Shown here piece by piece: positions 30,846-38,719 of a DNA stretch of 64,000 nt. How positions within the stretch are numbered: position 1 is the stretch's first letter; the number at the start of each line of letters is the position of its first letter. Origin of the DNA: Zhongshania sp. R06B22. Lineage in GTDB: Bacteria > Pseudomonadota > Gammaproteobacteria > Pseudomonadales > Spongiibacteraceae. The DNA is taken from contig NZ_JBFRYB010000001.1 in assembly GCF_040892595.1 (NCBI RefSeq), forward strand, positions 2,852,001-2,916,000, given 5' to 3'. The translations under genes and the position numbers were made by a program. Below the pieces are notes generated by a model. It had not been told where the DNA came from. It was given only the letters and a program-made list of their open reading frames with translations, and did no database searches.

Positions 30846-32171
30846 CTACTCAGAACGAGGCTCTTCATGAGATGACCTTCCAGTGAGCGACTCCTCTTCA
30901 GACTGAGACGCTTGAGCCTCAGGGTTTTGAGGTACGGCGTCTTCAAGCCACGATTCCTCATCGGGCAACATTTCTAAAACCGTGGGCGTGGTGCGCACCA
31001 TCGCCACAAAGTGCGCGCTATTATCTTCTGGCTGTATTTTATTTTCTGCTAAATGCCGCGCCGTGAATAAACACAGGGCGAGCTGCATAATCACAAAATA
31101 TCCGACCAAGGCATGCTGATCAAATAAAGCCATACCTTGGCCTGCAAGTGCAGGCCCAAGAGCCGCGCCTATACCGTGTATAAATAACAGGGTACTGGCG
31201 CCCGACAGAATATTTTCATGCTCTAATTTATCCATCAGTATGGCAACAGACACTGGATAAACACAAAATGCAAAACCGCCGTATACGGCCGCCATTAAGA
31301 ACACCCAATTTCCAAAATACGACGCTACCCACATCAAACATGCCGACACAGCCGCCAATGCAGTAACCGCTATGATTACTCGGCGACGATCGTGGGTATC
31401 TGAATACCGTCCAAGTGGGTATTGAAATAAGGCGCCACCAAGTATGGCGCAGCTCATAAATGTCGCAACGCCGCTACTCGTTAGGCCAATAGCGCTGGCA
31501 TATATAGCCGACAGCCCCCAAAAGCCCCCCATCGCCAAACCCGACAACAACGAACCGGCAACCGCTACTGGCGATGATTTAGCGATGGCGCTAATTTTAA
31601 GACGGGGTACAACGGTTATTTCAGGCTGATTCATGCGGGTCAGTGCTATTGGCATTAAACTTATAGTGATTAGCATTGCTGAAATGGCAAACAATATAAA
31701 ACCACTGGGTGAACCGAAGCGAATAAATTGCTGCGCGATCGCAAGCGAGCCCAGATTCACCACCATATACACCGCAAAAACCCGACCACGCTGAGCACCA
31801 GTAGCCTGGGAATTTAGCCAACTTTCAATCACGGTATACAAAATAACTAGGGCGGCGCCAGTCATAATACGCAGCAGCAACCAGCTAAGCGGGCTTACAA
31901 ACAAGACATGCAGAAGCACTGAACACGATGCCAATGCGGCGCAGCAAGTGAAGGCGCGAATATGGCCAACTCGCTGAATTAACGGCAGGGCAATAAAAGT
32001 ACCGACAAAAAAGCCAACAAAATACCCGGACATAATCAAGCCCATGGTGTCGTCGGGATAAGCTTCAAGCCCGCCACGAATTGCCAACAAGGTATTAAGT
32101 AGACCGCTGCCAAGCAGCAGAAGCGAAGCGCCAAGAAGCAGCGCGGTAATGGGCACAATTAGACGTAACAT
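30846..32171 (-). CDS. MFS transporter, YcaD-like
   Basis: A 441-residue inner membrane protein with about 12 hydrophobic segments. The loop after helix 2 (LIQRVGHIRAF) and the QYPLGRYSDTHDRRRV loop are the two MFS A-type motifs. The fold and the ESWLNSQATGAQRGRVFAVY stretch recall the YcaD/Major facilitator group of unknown substrate. The hydrophilic acidic C-terminal tail (from about residue 400) is longer than usual. It is divergent from the ArsC-like gene. Confidence 0.85.
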   Translation of the reverse strand: MLRLIVPITALLLGASLLLLGSGLLNTLLAIRGGLEAYPDDTMGLIMSGYFVGFFVGTFIALPLIQRVGHIRAFTCCAALASCSVLLHVLFVSPLSWLLLRIMTGAALVILYTVIESWLNSQATGAQRGRVFAVYMVVNLGSLAIAQQFIRFGSPSGFILFAISAMLITISLMPIALTRMNQPEITVVPRLKISAIAKSSPVAVAGSLLSGLAMGGFWGLSAIYASAIGLTSSGVATFMSCAILGGALFQYPLGRYSDTHDRRRVIIAVTALAAVSACLMWVASYFGNWVFLMAAVYGGFAFCVYPVSVAILMDKLEHENILSGASTLLFIHGIGAALGPALAGQGMALFDQHALVGYFVIMQLALCLFTARHLAENKIQPEDNSAHFVAMVRTTPTVLEMLPDEESWLEDAVPQNPEAQASQSEEESLTGRSSHEEPRSE

Positions 32172-32313
32172 GCATTAGTAAATGCAATGAATGTACCAAT
32201 CATGGCTGACTATGGATTCAGATCAAGCACAAGTGCCGTGATCCACGCTGGAGAATTTGCTATCCTTGGCGGCCGAATTTTACCGCCTGTCCTCAGCAAT
32301 ATAGAGAAGACAC

Positions 32314-32673
32314 ATGAGCACCAAACTATACGGCATCAAAAATTGCGATACCGTCCGCGCTGCAAGGCGCTGGCTGGAATCCCACAACGTTGATTTCGAC
32401 TTTCAGGATGTACGAGATACGCCACTCAAGGCCGAGCAACTCACAACATGGCTGCAACAACTCGGCCTCGACGCGCTGGTCAATAAACGCAGTACCACAT
32501 GGAAACAGCTGTCTGAAGAGCAACGCCATACTTTAAGTGAAGACAGTGCAGTTGCATTGCTTCTTGAGCATCCGACGCTAATGAAACGCCCCCTACTGGA
32601 CACCGGCAGCGCCTTACATCTGGGCTTTAAAGCCGCCGACTATGAATCGCTCTTTACCCATCACACCCTTTAA
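32314..32673 (+). CDS. ArsC/Spx-family thioredoxin-fold protein (YffB-like)
   Basis: A 119-residue ArsC-like protein with a single conserved cysteine C11 in GIKNCDTVRAARRWL, RSTTWKQL, and the family LMKRPLLDTG motif. The YffB branch typically lies just before dapD or dapE in gammaproteobacteria, as here (21 bp before dapD). Glutathione-dependent reductase activity has been proposed for YffB; true arsenate reduction is not supported by the motif CDTV alone. Confidence 0.88.
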   Translation: MSTKLYGIKNCDTVRAARRWLESHNVDFDFQDVRDTPLKAEQLTTWLQQLGLDALVNKRSTTWKQLSEEQRHTLSEDSAVALLLEHPTLMKRPLLDTGSALHLGFKAADYESLFTHHTL

Positions 32674-32694
32674 ATCAATATACGAGACGCACTA

Positions 32695-33732
32695 ATGACT
32701 CAAGCATCTTTCGCATTCGGCCTCGGCCTTGGCACTCAAAATAGCAAAGGCGAATGGCTGGACACGTTTTACCCGAGCCCACTATTAAATCCTAGCGAAG
32801 ACCTTATTAAGGCAGTACAAACCGTCATTGCCCCATTACAGGGCAATACCGCTATTGCCGTGACTAGTGAGCAAATGGCACAAATTGCCGACGCAATCGC
32901 GGCAAGCGACAGCGCCGCGCAAGCCACTATTGCCGCACAGCTTGCCAGCGGCGACCAGCCCTTGGTCATCACTCTATTAAGCAGCGATGATGCCCCCGGA
33001 TCTGTACCCGAAGGCTATTTGAAACTTCACTTGTTATCGCACCGTCTCGTTAAGCCCCACAGCATCGATCTAACTGGTTTATTCGGCGTTTTACCGAATG
33101 TCGCGTGGACTAATTTGGGCGCGGTCGATATTAGTGAGCTAGCGGATCGTCAGCTCAAAGCCCGCCTAAAAGGTGAGCTTCTGGAAGTGATGTCGGTAGA
33201 TAAATTTCCAAAAATGACTAACTACGTTGTGCCTGCAGGCGTTCGTATTGCCCACACCGCGCGGGTTCGTCTAGGGGCTTACTTGGGCGAAGGTACAACT
33301 ATTATGCACGAGGGCTTCGTCAACTTTAACGCCGGCACCGAAGGCCCCGGCATGATTGAAGGTCGAATTTCTGCCGGTGTGATGGTAGGTTCCGGCTCCG
33401 ATCTCGGTGGCGGCTGCTCTACTATGGGCACACTATCAGGCGGCAATAATATTATTATTTCGGTCGGCAAAGAATGTCTGATCGGCGCCAATGCCGGTGT
33501 CGGTATTCCCCTGGGAGATCGCTGCACTATTGAAGCCGGCCTTTATATTACTGCGGGCTCAGTACTCACCATGATAGACGCAGACGGCGCAGTAGCTGGT
33601 ACGACCAAGGCCCGCGAATTATCTGGTCAGTCTGACTTACTGTTTCGCCGCAACTCTAAAAATGGCGCTATTGAAGTATTAACAAATAAGTCTGCCATCG
33701 CACTAAACGAGATGCTGCACGCCCACAACTAA
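32695..33732 (+). CDS. dapD: 2,3,4,5-tetrahydropyridine-2,6-dicarboxylate N-succinyltransferase
   Basis: Succinylates tetrahydrodipicolinate from succinyl-CoA in lysine and peptidoglycan precursor synthesis. The 345-residue length matches the long Pseudomonas/actinobacterial form, not the shorter E. coli one. A family N-terminal domain is followed by left-handed beta-helix repeats (VRLGAYLGEGTTIMHEGFVNF, GSGSDLGGGCSTMGTL). The downstream terminator closes the two-gene unit. Confidence 0.94.
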   Translation: MTQASFAFGLGLGTQNSKGEWLDTFYPSPLLNPSEDLIKAVQTVIAPLQGNTAIAVTSEQMAQIADAIAASDSAAQATIAAQLASGDQPLVITLLSSDDAPGSVPEGYLKLHLLSHRLVKPHSIDLTGLFGVLPNVAWTNLGAVDISELADRQLKARLKGELLEVMSVDKFPKMTNYVVPAGVRIAHTARVRLGAYLGEGTTIMHEGFVNFNAGTEGPGMIEGRISAGVMVGSGSDLGGGCSTMGTLSGGNNIIISVGKECLIGANAGVGIPLGDRCTIEAGLYITAGSVLTMIDADGAVAGTTKARELSGQSDLLFRRNSKNGAIEVLTNKSAIALNEMLHAHN

Positions 33733-33752
33733 GCCGCTTTTTAATGGCTATG

Positions 33753-33780
33753 CGCCCTGCCCTCGCAGGGCGTTTCTTTA
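33753..33780 (+). terminator. Rho-independent terminator after dapD
   Basis: A perfect 8-bp GC-rich stem (CGCCCTGC and its complement) with loop CCTC is followed by TTTCTTTA, 20 bp after the dapD stop. Confidence 0.85.
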
Positions 33781-33896
33781 TCTACTGGTGAACTCCTCGC
33801 CACTAAACTACTCTACTGATAGACATCGATTGACTAGTATTTACAAGTAATAATAGGCTACAAAGCATTAGCCAATACATTTAGCAGGAGAATGAT

Positions 33897-34082
33897 ATGG
33901 AGCTTCAGATTACCGGTGTCTTAGGGTTTCTAATTTTCATCGCCGATATTTGGGCAATTCTCAATATTGTAGAAAGCCGAGAAACCTCGACTAGTAAATT
34001 ACTTTGGATCGTACTAATACTCCTACTACCTTTCCTCGGTCTGCTAATTTGGTGGTTTGCCGGCCCGCGCGAACGGACTTAA
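33897..34082 (+). CDS. Small PLDc_N-domain membrane protein
   Basis: A 61-residue inner membrane protein with two hydrophobic helices (LGFLIFIADIWAILNIV and LLWIVLILLLPFLGLLIWWF) and a basic end GPRERT. This matches the phospholipase D-nuclease N-terminal (PLDc_N) family, small proteins of unknown role. GGAG lies eight bases before the ATG. It stands alone between the dapD terminator and the next gene, with about 190 bp on its 3' side. Confidence 0.8.
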   Translation: MELQITGVLGFLIFIADIWAILNIVESRETSTSKLLWIVLILLLPFLGLLIWWFAGPRERT

Positions 34083-34269
34083 CTTCATAAGTTCCAGGCA
34101 ATTCCGCAAACTACTTGCCGTATATAAAGTCGTCATAAAAATCAAAATTTTCACACTACAATATCGACGGCTGTTTATATCTGATCAATAAAGTGCAAAC
34201 ACACTCTTATAGCCCGGCTAAATTAGGGAAAACATACGCCCACGCGTTAATTATCAACAAAGAAAAAAT

Positions 34270-35343
34270 ATGGATATTAATAGTAATCACAAGTCAGACT
34301 GGGCAACTAGAATCATCGCTATTCTTGCCGTACTGTATACCCTGCAAGTCGCAAGAGATGTAATACTACCGATTACACTCGCCCTCATTTTTGCGCTTCT
34401 ACTGGCACCTGCAGTAAGTCGACTGCAAACTCTCGGCCTGCCGCGCGGTCTAGCCGCAATCATACTCATTACGCTTGGTCTGGGCGTCATCAGCGGGGCA
34501 GTCTACGTGCTTGCATCGCCGGCAAGCGATTGGCTCCAACGGGTACCTGAGGCCATTTCAGTGCTGCGCGATCAGCTCAGCAACGTAAATTCTGACAGCA
34601 GTAATGTCGACGCCGCCAGTCGCAGTATCGACTCCCTAGCAAAGGAGTTTAGTACTAGCTCTAAAGATCCGCAGTTAACCCAAGTGGTCATTGCAGATGC
34701 GGGCTGGCGCTCAGATCTCGGAGAAATCGCCAAGAATTTTGGGGTTTACGGCACACTCAGTATTATTCTGTTGTTCTTCCTGCTAACTTCTGGAGACGCT
34801 CTAATGAGGCGTTTTATCCGCAGCCTGCCGACCCAGAGAGATAAGGCCGTGGTGACACGAATAGCGGAGCTAGCGCAAACCCAAATGTCACGTTATTTAA
34901 TGACAATTACGGCTGTAAATATCGCGGTTGGAGCGACAACGATATTCGGCCTATGGCTAGCCGACTTTCCAGATCCGGCACTTTGGGGCGCCATTGCGGC
35001 TCTACTGCGCTATATCCCTTATCTCGGCGTCAGCATCACAATGATTCTATTTACGATTGTCAGCGCCGTTAGCTACAGCAATCCTATTGCTATCATTTCG
35101 GCGCCACTGTCATACGGTCTATTTACCGCTTTTGTAGGACAATTTATTGACCCCTTTGTACACGGCATGCGGTTTAGCCTAAACCCCATTGTCGTGTTTT
35201 TATGGATATTTTTCTGGGGTTGGTTGTGGGGAGCGCCCGGGGTTTTACTCGCTGTTCCCCTACTCACCCTTTTTCAGGTGATCTGCCAACATACCGAACG
35301 TTTATTACCCGTCGCTCATATTATTGGAGATGCCCATGAATAG
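34270..35343 (+). CDS. AI-2E family permease (PerM-like)
   Basis: A 357-residue inner membrane protein of the AI-2E transporter family. Two hydrophobic segments lie in the first 80 residues, a polar periplasmic-type stretch covers about 85-145, then several more segments follow, with LIAD/GLWLADFPDPALWG and FVGQFIDPFVHGMRFSLNP near the C-terminal end. Substrates in this family vary, and transport of AI-2 should not be assumed. Its stop overlaps the amidoligase start by eight bases, which suggests that it moves or senses something made by that system. Confidence 0.88.
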   Translation: MDINSNHKSDWATRIIAILAVLYTLQVARDVILPITLALIFALLLAPAVSRLQTLGLPRGLAAIILITLGLGVISGAVYVLASPASDWLQRVPEAISVLRDQLSNVNSDSSNVDAASRSIDSLAKEFSTSSKDPQLTQVVIADAGWRSDLGEIAKNFGVYGTLSIILLFFLLTSGDALMRRFIRSLPTQRDKAVVTRIAELAQTQMSRYLMTITAVNIAVGATTIFGLWLADFPDPALWGAIAALLRYIPYLGVSITMILFTIVSAVSYSNPIAIISAPLSYGLFTAFVGQFIDPFVHGMRFSLNPIVVFLWIFFWGWLWGAPGVLLAVPLLTLFQVICQHTERLLPVAHIIGDAHE

Positions 35344-36352
35344 CTCGCTGGATACGTATCGAAAATCCTTGTGGCCGCTGCCTCAACATAGCAAAACGTC
35401 CAGCGGCAAGATGAGACGACTCGGCGTAGAAATTGAATTTACCGGCATGGAAATTGACGACATTGTCGATACCACAATCTCGCTCTATGGCGGCAAGGCC
35501 GAGACGGTTTCTGACTACGAAATCAATGTTGTTGACACATCACTAGGAAAATTTGGTGTTGAGTTAGATTTCTCCTACATCAAACGAATCAGTCGAGAGC
35601 GCCACGAAGCGACCGACAATCGCGATCTGGAAGAACTCGCCGAAGCCATTGTCGGCGCCATTGCCAAACAATTGGTACCCTTTGAAGTTGTTGCCCCGCC
35701 CATCGCCATGGACGAACTATGGCAACTGGAAACACTATTCCAAAAGTTACGCGACTCAGGCGCACAGGGCACCCACGGATCGGCAAAAAACGCCTTTGGG
35801 CTGCAGTTAAACCCGGAGATGCCAGACTGCAAGGCAGATACCATTCGCGATTATCTGCGCGCCTTCTTATGTCTTTATGACTGGTTAAAAATGCGCTGCG
35901 ATGTTGATTTTAGTCGACGTCTAACCTCCTACGTCGACCCCTTTGGCAAAGACTATGTAAAATTACTGCTACGGGAAGACTACCAACCCGATATTGGTCA
36001 ACTCATTGACGATTATCTGGAATACAATCCAACCCGCAACCGCGCACTCGATATGCTGCCGCTGTTCTCTCATATTGATGACGAGAGGCTTCGTCGCAAA
36101 GTTCAGGATGACCGGGTAAAGCCACGCCCCACTCTTCACTATCGACTACCAAACAGCCTGATTGATGACCCACAGTGGGGTCTAATTCACCCCTACAGGG
36201 ACTGGCTGCAGGTCGACAATTTAGCGATGGACAAAAAACGACTGGATTCGGTCTGTCATGCTTATCGACAGTATCTCAACAAGCCTACCGCCAATCTCTT
36301 CACCAACTGGGCCAACAGCGTAAGCAGTTGGCTAATACCGGAGCTACTGTGA
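35336..36352 (+). CDS. Putative amidoligase (Amidoligase_2 family)
   Basis: A 338-residue predicted ATP-dependent carboxylate-amine ligase of the glutamine-synthetase-like fold. Likely metal/ATP-binding acids are E32 and E34 in RRLGVEIEFTG. FGVELDF (E76, D78), HGSAKNAFGLQLNPE (H147, Q157, N159) and PTLHYRLPN (H268, R270) follow. I chose the ATG at 35336 because GGAG lies seven bases before it. It overlaps the permease by eight bases and the amidotransferase-like gene by four. Comparative work (Iyer and co-workers) linked such pairs to unknown peptide or small-molecule amide synthesis. The actual substrate is unknown. Confidence 0.85.
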   Translation: MNSSLDTYRKSLWPLPQHSKTSSGKMRRLGVEIEFTGMEIDDIVDTTISLYGGKAETVSDYEINVVDTSLGKFGVELDFSYIKRISRERHEATDNRDLEELAEAIVGAIAKQLVPFEVVAPPIAMDELWQLETLFQKLRDSGAQGTHGSAKNAFGLQLNPEMPDCKADTIRDYLRAFLCLYDWLKMRCDVDFSRRLTSYVDPFGKDYVKLLLREDYQPDIGQLIDDYLEYNPTRNRALDMLPLFSHIDDERLRRKVQDDRVKPRPTLHYRLPNSLIDDPQWGLIHPYRDWLQVDNLAMDKKRLDSVCHAYRQYLNKPTANLFTNWANSVSSWLIPELL

Positions 36353-37014
36353 ACAAACCTTTAATTGGCGTCACCGGCGACGACACCAGACTACCGCTGG
36401 CATGGTGGTTCATTCGCTGGGCGCTGTGGCGCAGCGGCGCCGTGGCTTATCGCCTGACACCGCAGCGCTGTAAAATCCCAAGCGAACTCGACGGAATTAT
36501 CATTAGTGGCGGCGACGATATTGATCAGCGCCTTTATATGCCTGACGCGCCAGAGACCGCACCCATCAATCGCGAGCGCGACCGTTTTGAAATGCTAGCC
36601 CTAGAGCACAGCCTCGCAAAAGACTTACCCATTCTTGGCATCTGCCGAGGCGCGCAACTATTTAATATTGTCCTCGGCGGCACGCTGCATACCGACTTGC
36701 GCGAGCATCGTCGCCTTACATCAAATAAGCGAATGCTCATCCCACGGAAATCCCTAAGGGTAGATCCCCAAAGTTCGCTATACAAAATACTAGGCAGCAA
36801 ACATTGCCACATCAATAGTCTTCACCACCAAGCGATTGATAAATTAGGCGAGGGCTTACAAGTTACCGGGCGCGACGCCGACAACATCATTCAAGCCGTA
36901 GAATCACCAGACCATCGCTGCCGAATTGGGGTGCAATGGCATCCCGAATATCTCCCCTTCCAAGGACGCCAACTACATATTTTTAAACACCTCGTCGCGA
37001 GCAGTAGAAAGTGA
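36349..37014 (+). CDS. Class-I glutamine amidotransferase-like hydrolase (peptidase C26 family)
   Basis: A 221-residue protein with the full class-I amidotransferase triad: C99 in LGICRGAQLFNIVLGG, H198 and E200 in GVQWHPEYL. Members of the C26 group such as PuuD cleave gamma-glutamyl amide bonds. Paired with an amidoligase it may supply ammonia or undo the amide bond. The start is the GTG at 36349, with GGAG five bases before it, overlapping the amidoligase stop as GTGA. A longer frame from 36175 would run inside the amidoligase gene. Confidence 0.88.
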   Translation: MNKPLIGVTGDDTRLPLAWWFIRWALWRSGAVAYRLTPQRCKIPSELDGIIISGGDDIDQRLYMPDAPETAPINRERDRFEMLALEHSLAKDLPILGICRGAQLFNIVLGGTLHTDLREHRRLTSNKRMLIPRKSLRVDPQSSLYKILGSKHCHINSLHHQAIDKLGEGLQVTGRDADNIIQAVESPDHRCRIGVQWHPEYLPFQGRQLHIFKHLVASSRK

Positions 37015-37436
37015 TCAGCCAGTACCTACTGATGTTTGCGGTCGCCTTTGGCGCGGCCACATTACTGCCCTTCTACTCTGAGATTTTACTGATAACGCAG
37101 CTTAACGCGGGTCTGCACCCTGCCTGGCTATGGCTGGCCGCGACCGCCGGCAATACGCTAGGCGCCGGAGTAAACTGGTGGATGGGAATGAAACTGAGCC
37201 AATATTCAGACCGCCGCTGGTTTCCTGCCCGCAAGTCAGATCTCCTGCGCGCCCAAAACTGGTTTAATCGCTACGGAAAATGGACCTTGCTGATGTCGTG
37301 GATGCCCATAGGCGGCGATGCTCTTACTGTCGTGGGTGGTATTATGCGCATTCCTGCCACGCCATTTTTCATCCTCGTCGCTATTGGCAAGGGTCTGCGT
37401 TATGCCATTGTTATTGCTGGCGTCAGTGCAATGTAA
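37011..37436 (+). CDS. YqaA/DedA-like small membrane protein
   Basis: A 141-residue inner membrane protein related to the SNARE-associated (DedA/YqaA) group. Hydrophobic segments lie at about residues 1-30, 40-60 and 115-141. Family stretches include AATAGNTLGAGVNWWMG and FNRYGKWTLLMSWMPIGGDALTVVGG. The GTG start overlaps the previous stop (GTGA), so it belongs to the amidoligase operon. DedA relatives flip lipids such as undecaprenyl phosphate, but no such function is shown for YqaA. Confidence 0.85.
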   Translation: MISQYLLMFAVAFGAATLLPFYSEILLITQLNAGLHPAWLWLAATAGNTLGAGVNWWMGMKLSQYSDRRWFPARKSDLLRAQNWFNRYGKWTLLMSWMPIGGDALTVVGGIMRIPATPFFILVAIGKGLRYAIVIAGVSAM

Positions 37437-37481
37437 ACCAGCGTATAATAGCCATCCCTGACCGCAAGCGAATCTAAATAT

Positions 37482-38018
37482 ATGGCACTGAACGCAACAC
37501 TCTTTAAGACCAAACTCGATATCAGTGATATGCGCCGCCACTATTATCAGCGTCATCAGTTCACCGTTGCCCGTCACCCCTCAGAAACTGATGAGCGAAT
37601 GATGTTGCGCATTCTGGCCTTTGCCTTGTACGCCGACGAACATCTTGAGTTCACCAAGGGATTGAGCACCGACGATGAGCCGGATTTATGGCTCAAATCC
37701 CTGACCGGCGAAATTGATATATGGATAGAGATGGGGCTACCCAGCGAAAAGCGGGTTCGCAAAGCTCGCGGTATTGCCAAGCAGGTGGTTATTTTTATTT
37801 ATGGCGGTCGCACCGCAGAAATGTGGTGGGAGGAGCATCGCAATAAAATCATACAACACGGCAATGTCAAAATTATCGAGGTCAGCTTAGATGACTCCAC
37901 AGCATTAAAGAACATTGCCCAGCGCACAATGAAACTGCAATGCACCATCGACGAAGATTCGCTGTGGTTGTCAGACGCCGAAAACAATCTTGAAATCAAA
38001 CTATTGGAACACTGCTAG
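37482..38018 (+). CDS. yaeQ: YaeQ family protein
   Basis: A 178-residue protein clearly alignable with YaeQ: it begins MALNATLFKTKLDISDMRR and has ARHPSETDERMMLRILAFAL, FTKGLSTDDEPDLWLK, IDIWIEMGLPSEKRVRKA and SDAENNLEIKLLE. YaeQ has a PD-(D/E)XK nuclease-like fold; its role is unclear, with an early suggestion that it can affect RfaH-dependent expression. It follows the membrane protein by 45 bp and is probably co-transcribed. Confidence 0.92.
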   Translation: MALNATLFKTKLDISDMRRHYYQRHQFTVARHPSETDERMMLRILAFALYADEHLEFTKGLSTDDEPDLWLKSLTGEIDIWIEMGLPSEKRVRKARGIAKQVVIFIYGGRTAEMWWEEHRNKIIQHGNVKIIEVSLDDSTALKNIAQRTMKLQCTIDEDSLWLSDAENNLEIKLLEHC

Positions 38019-38215
38019 TCGGTATTACTATTTTTCCCTAGATTAGGGTGCCATTAGGGCTATAGTCATAAGTCCAATGGCGCTCTATGCGATGAAGTTT
38101 GAAACATTTCACGTAATCAAACAACAAGGTATTAGTCGCAAAACTCCAATCGCACTTATTCCACGTAGAACGCTCAACACGTAGAAAGTGCAATAAGTTC
38201 AACTCTGAGGTCGTT

Positions 38216-38677
38216 ATGAAAATTCAAACCCGTCTTATCACCCGCATTGCCGCTATGCTCGGTGCCACCCTATTGCTCGGCGCCTGCAGCACCCCGCAAC
38301 TTGGCGTTAGCAATGGTAAATTCCAAGCCTGCTCCTTTGCACCCCACTGCGTCTCGAGTACCGAAAGCGATCCCAAAAAATATATTGCACCAATTACGGT
38401 GAGCACCCCGCAAGAATGGCAGCGCTTACAAGCGCTGGTATTAGCAATGCCGCGCACCGAGGTCGCGGTACGGGATGTTAACTACCTTCACGCCGTTACC
38501 CGCACAGACATCATGGGCTACAAAGACGACGTAGAATTATTATATACACCCGCTAAAAATGCGGTAGATATTCGCAGCTCATCACGCGTTGGCTATTACG
38601 ACTTTGGCATAAACCGCGCAAGGCTAGAACAATTGCGCAGCCAACTAAAAGGCGGAAGCTCGGGGCAAGAACAGTAA
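38216..38677 (+). CDS. DUF1499 lipoprotein
   Basis: A 153-residue predicted lipoprotein. The signal peptide ends in the lipobox LLGAC with C24 as lipidation site; Ser at +2 favours the outer membrane by the Lol rule. The mature part has the DUF1499 features FAPHCVSSTESDP and VAVRDVNYLHAVTRTDIMGYKDDVELLY. The function of the family is unknown. Two direct copies of CACGTAGAA (38162-38170 and 38178-38186) lie about 30 bp upstream. Confidence 0.85.
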   Translation: MKIQTRLITRIAAMLGATLLLGACSTPQLGVSNGKFQACSFAPHCVSSTESDPKKYIAPITVSTPQEWQRLQALVLAMPRTEVAVRDVNYLHAVTRTDIMGYKDDVELLYTPAKNAVDIRSSSRVGYYDFGINRARLEQLRSQLKGGSSGQEQ

Positions 38678-38719
38678 TTTATGACAGCTAAATCCGCTGC
38701 GCTAACTAGAGAGTAGCGA

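Noticed and set aside
36175-36348. N-terminal extension of the amidotransferase-like gene
   Set aside because: It lies inside the amidoligase gene in another frame; the GTG at 36349 with GGAG and the GTGA overlap is the better start.
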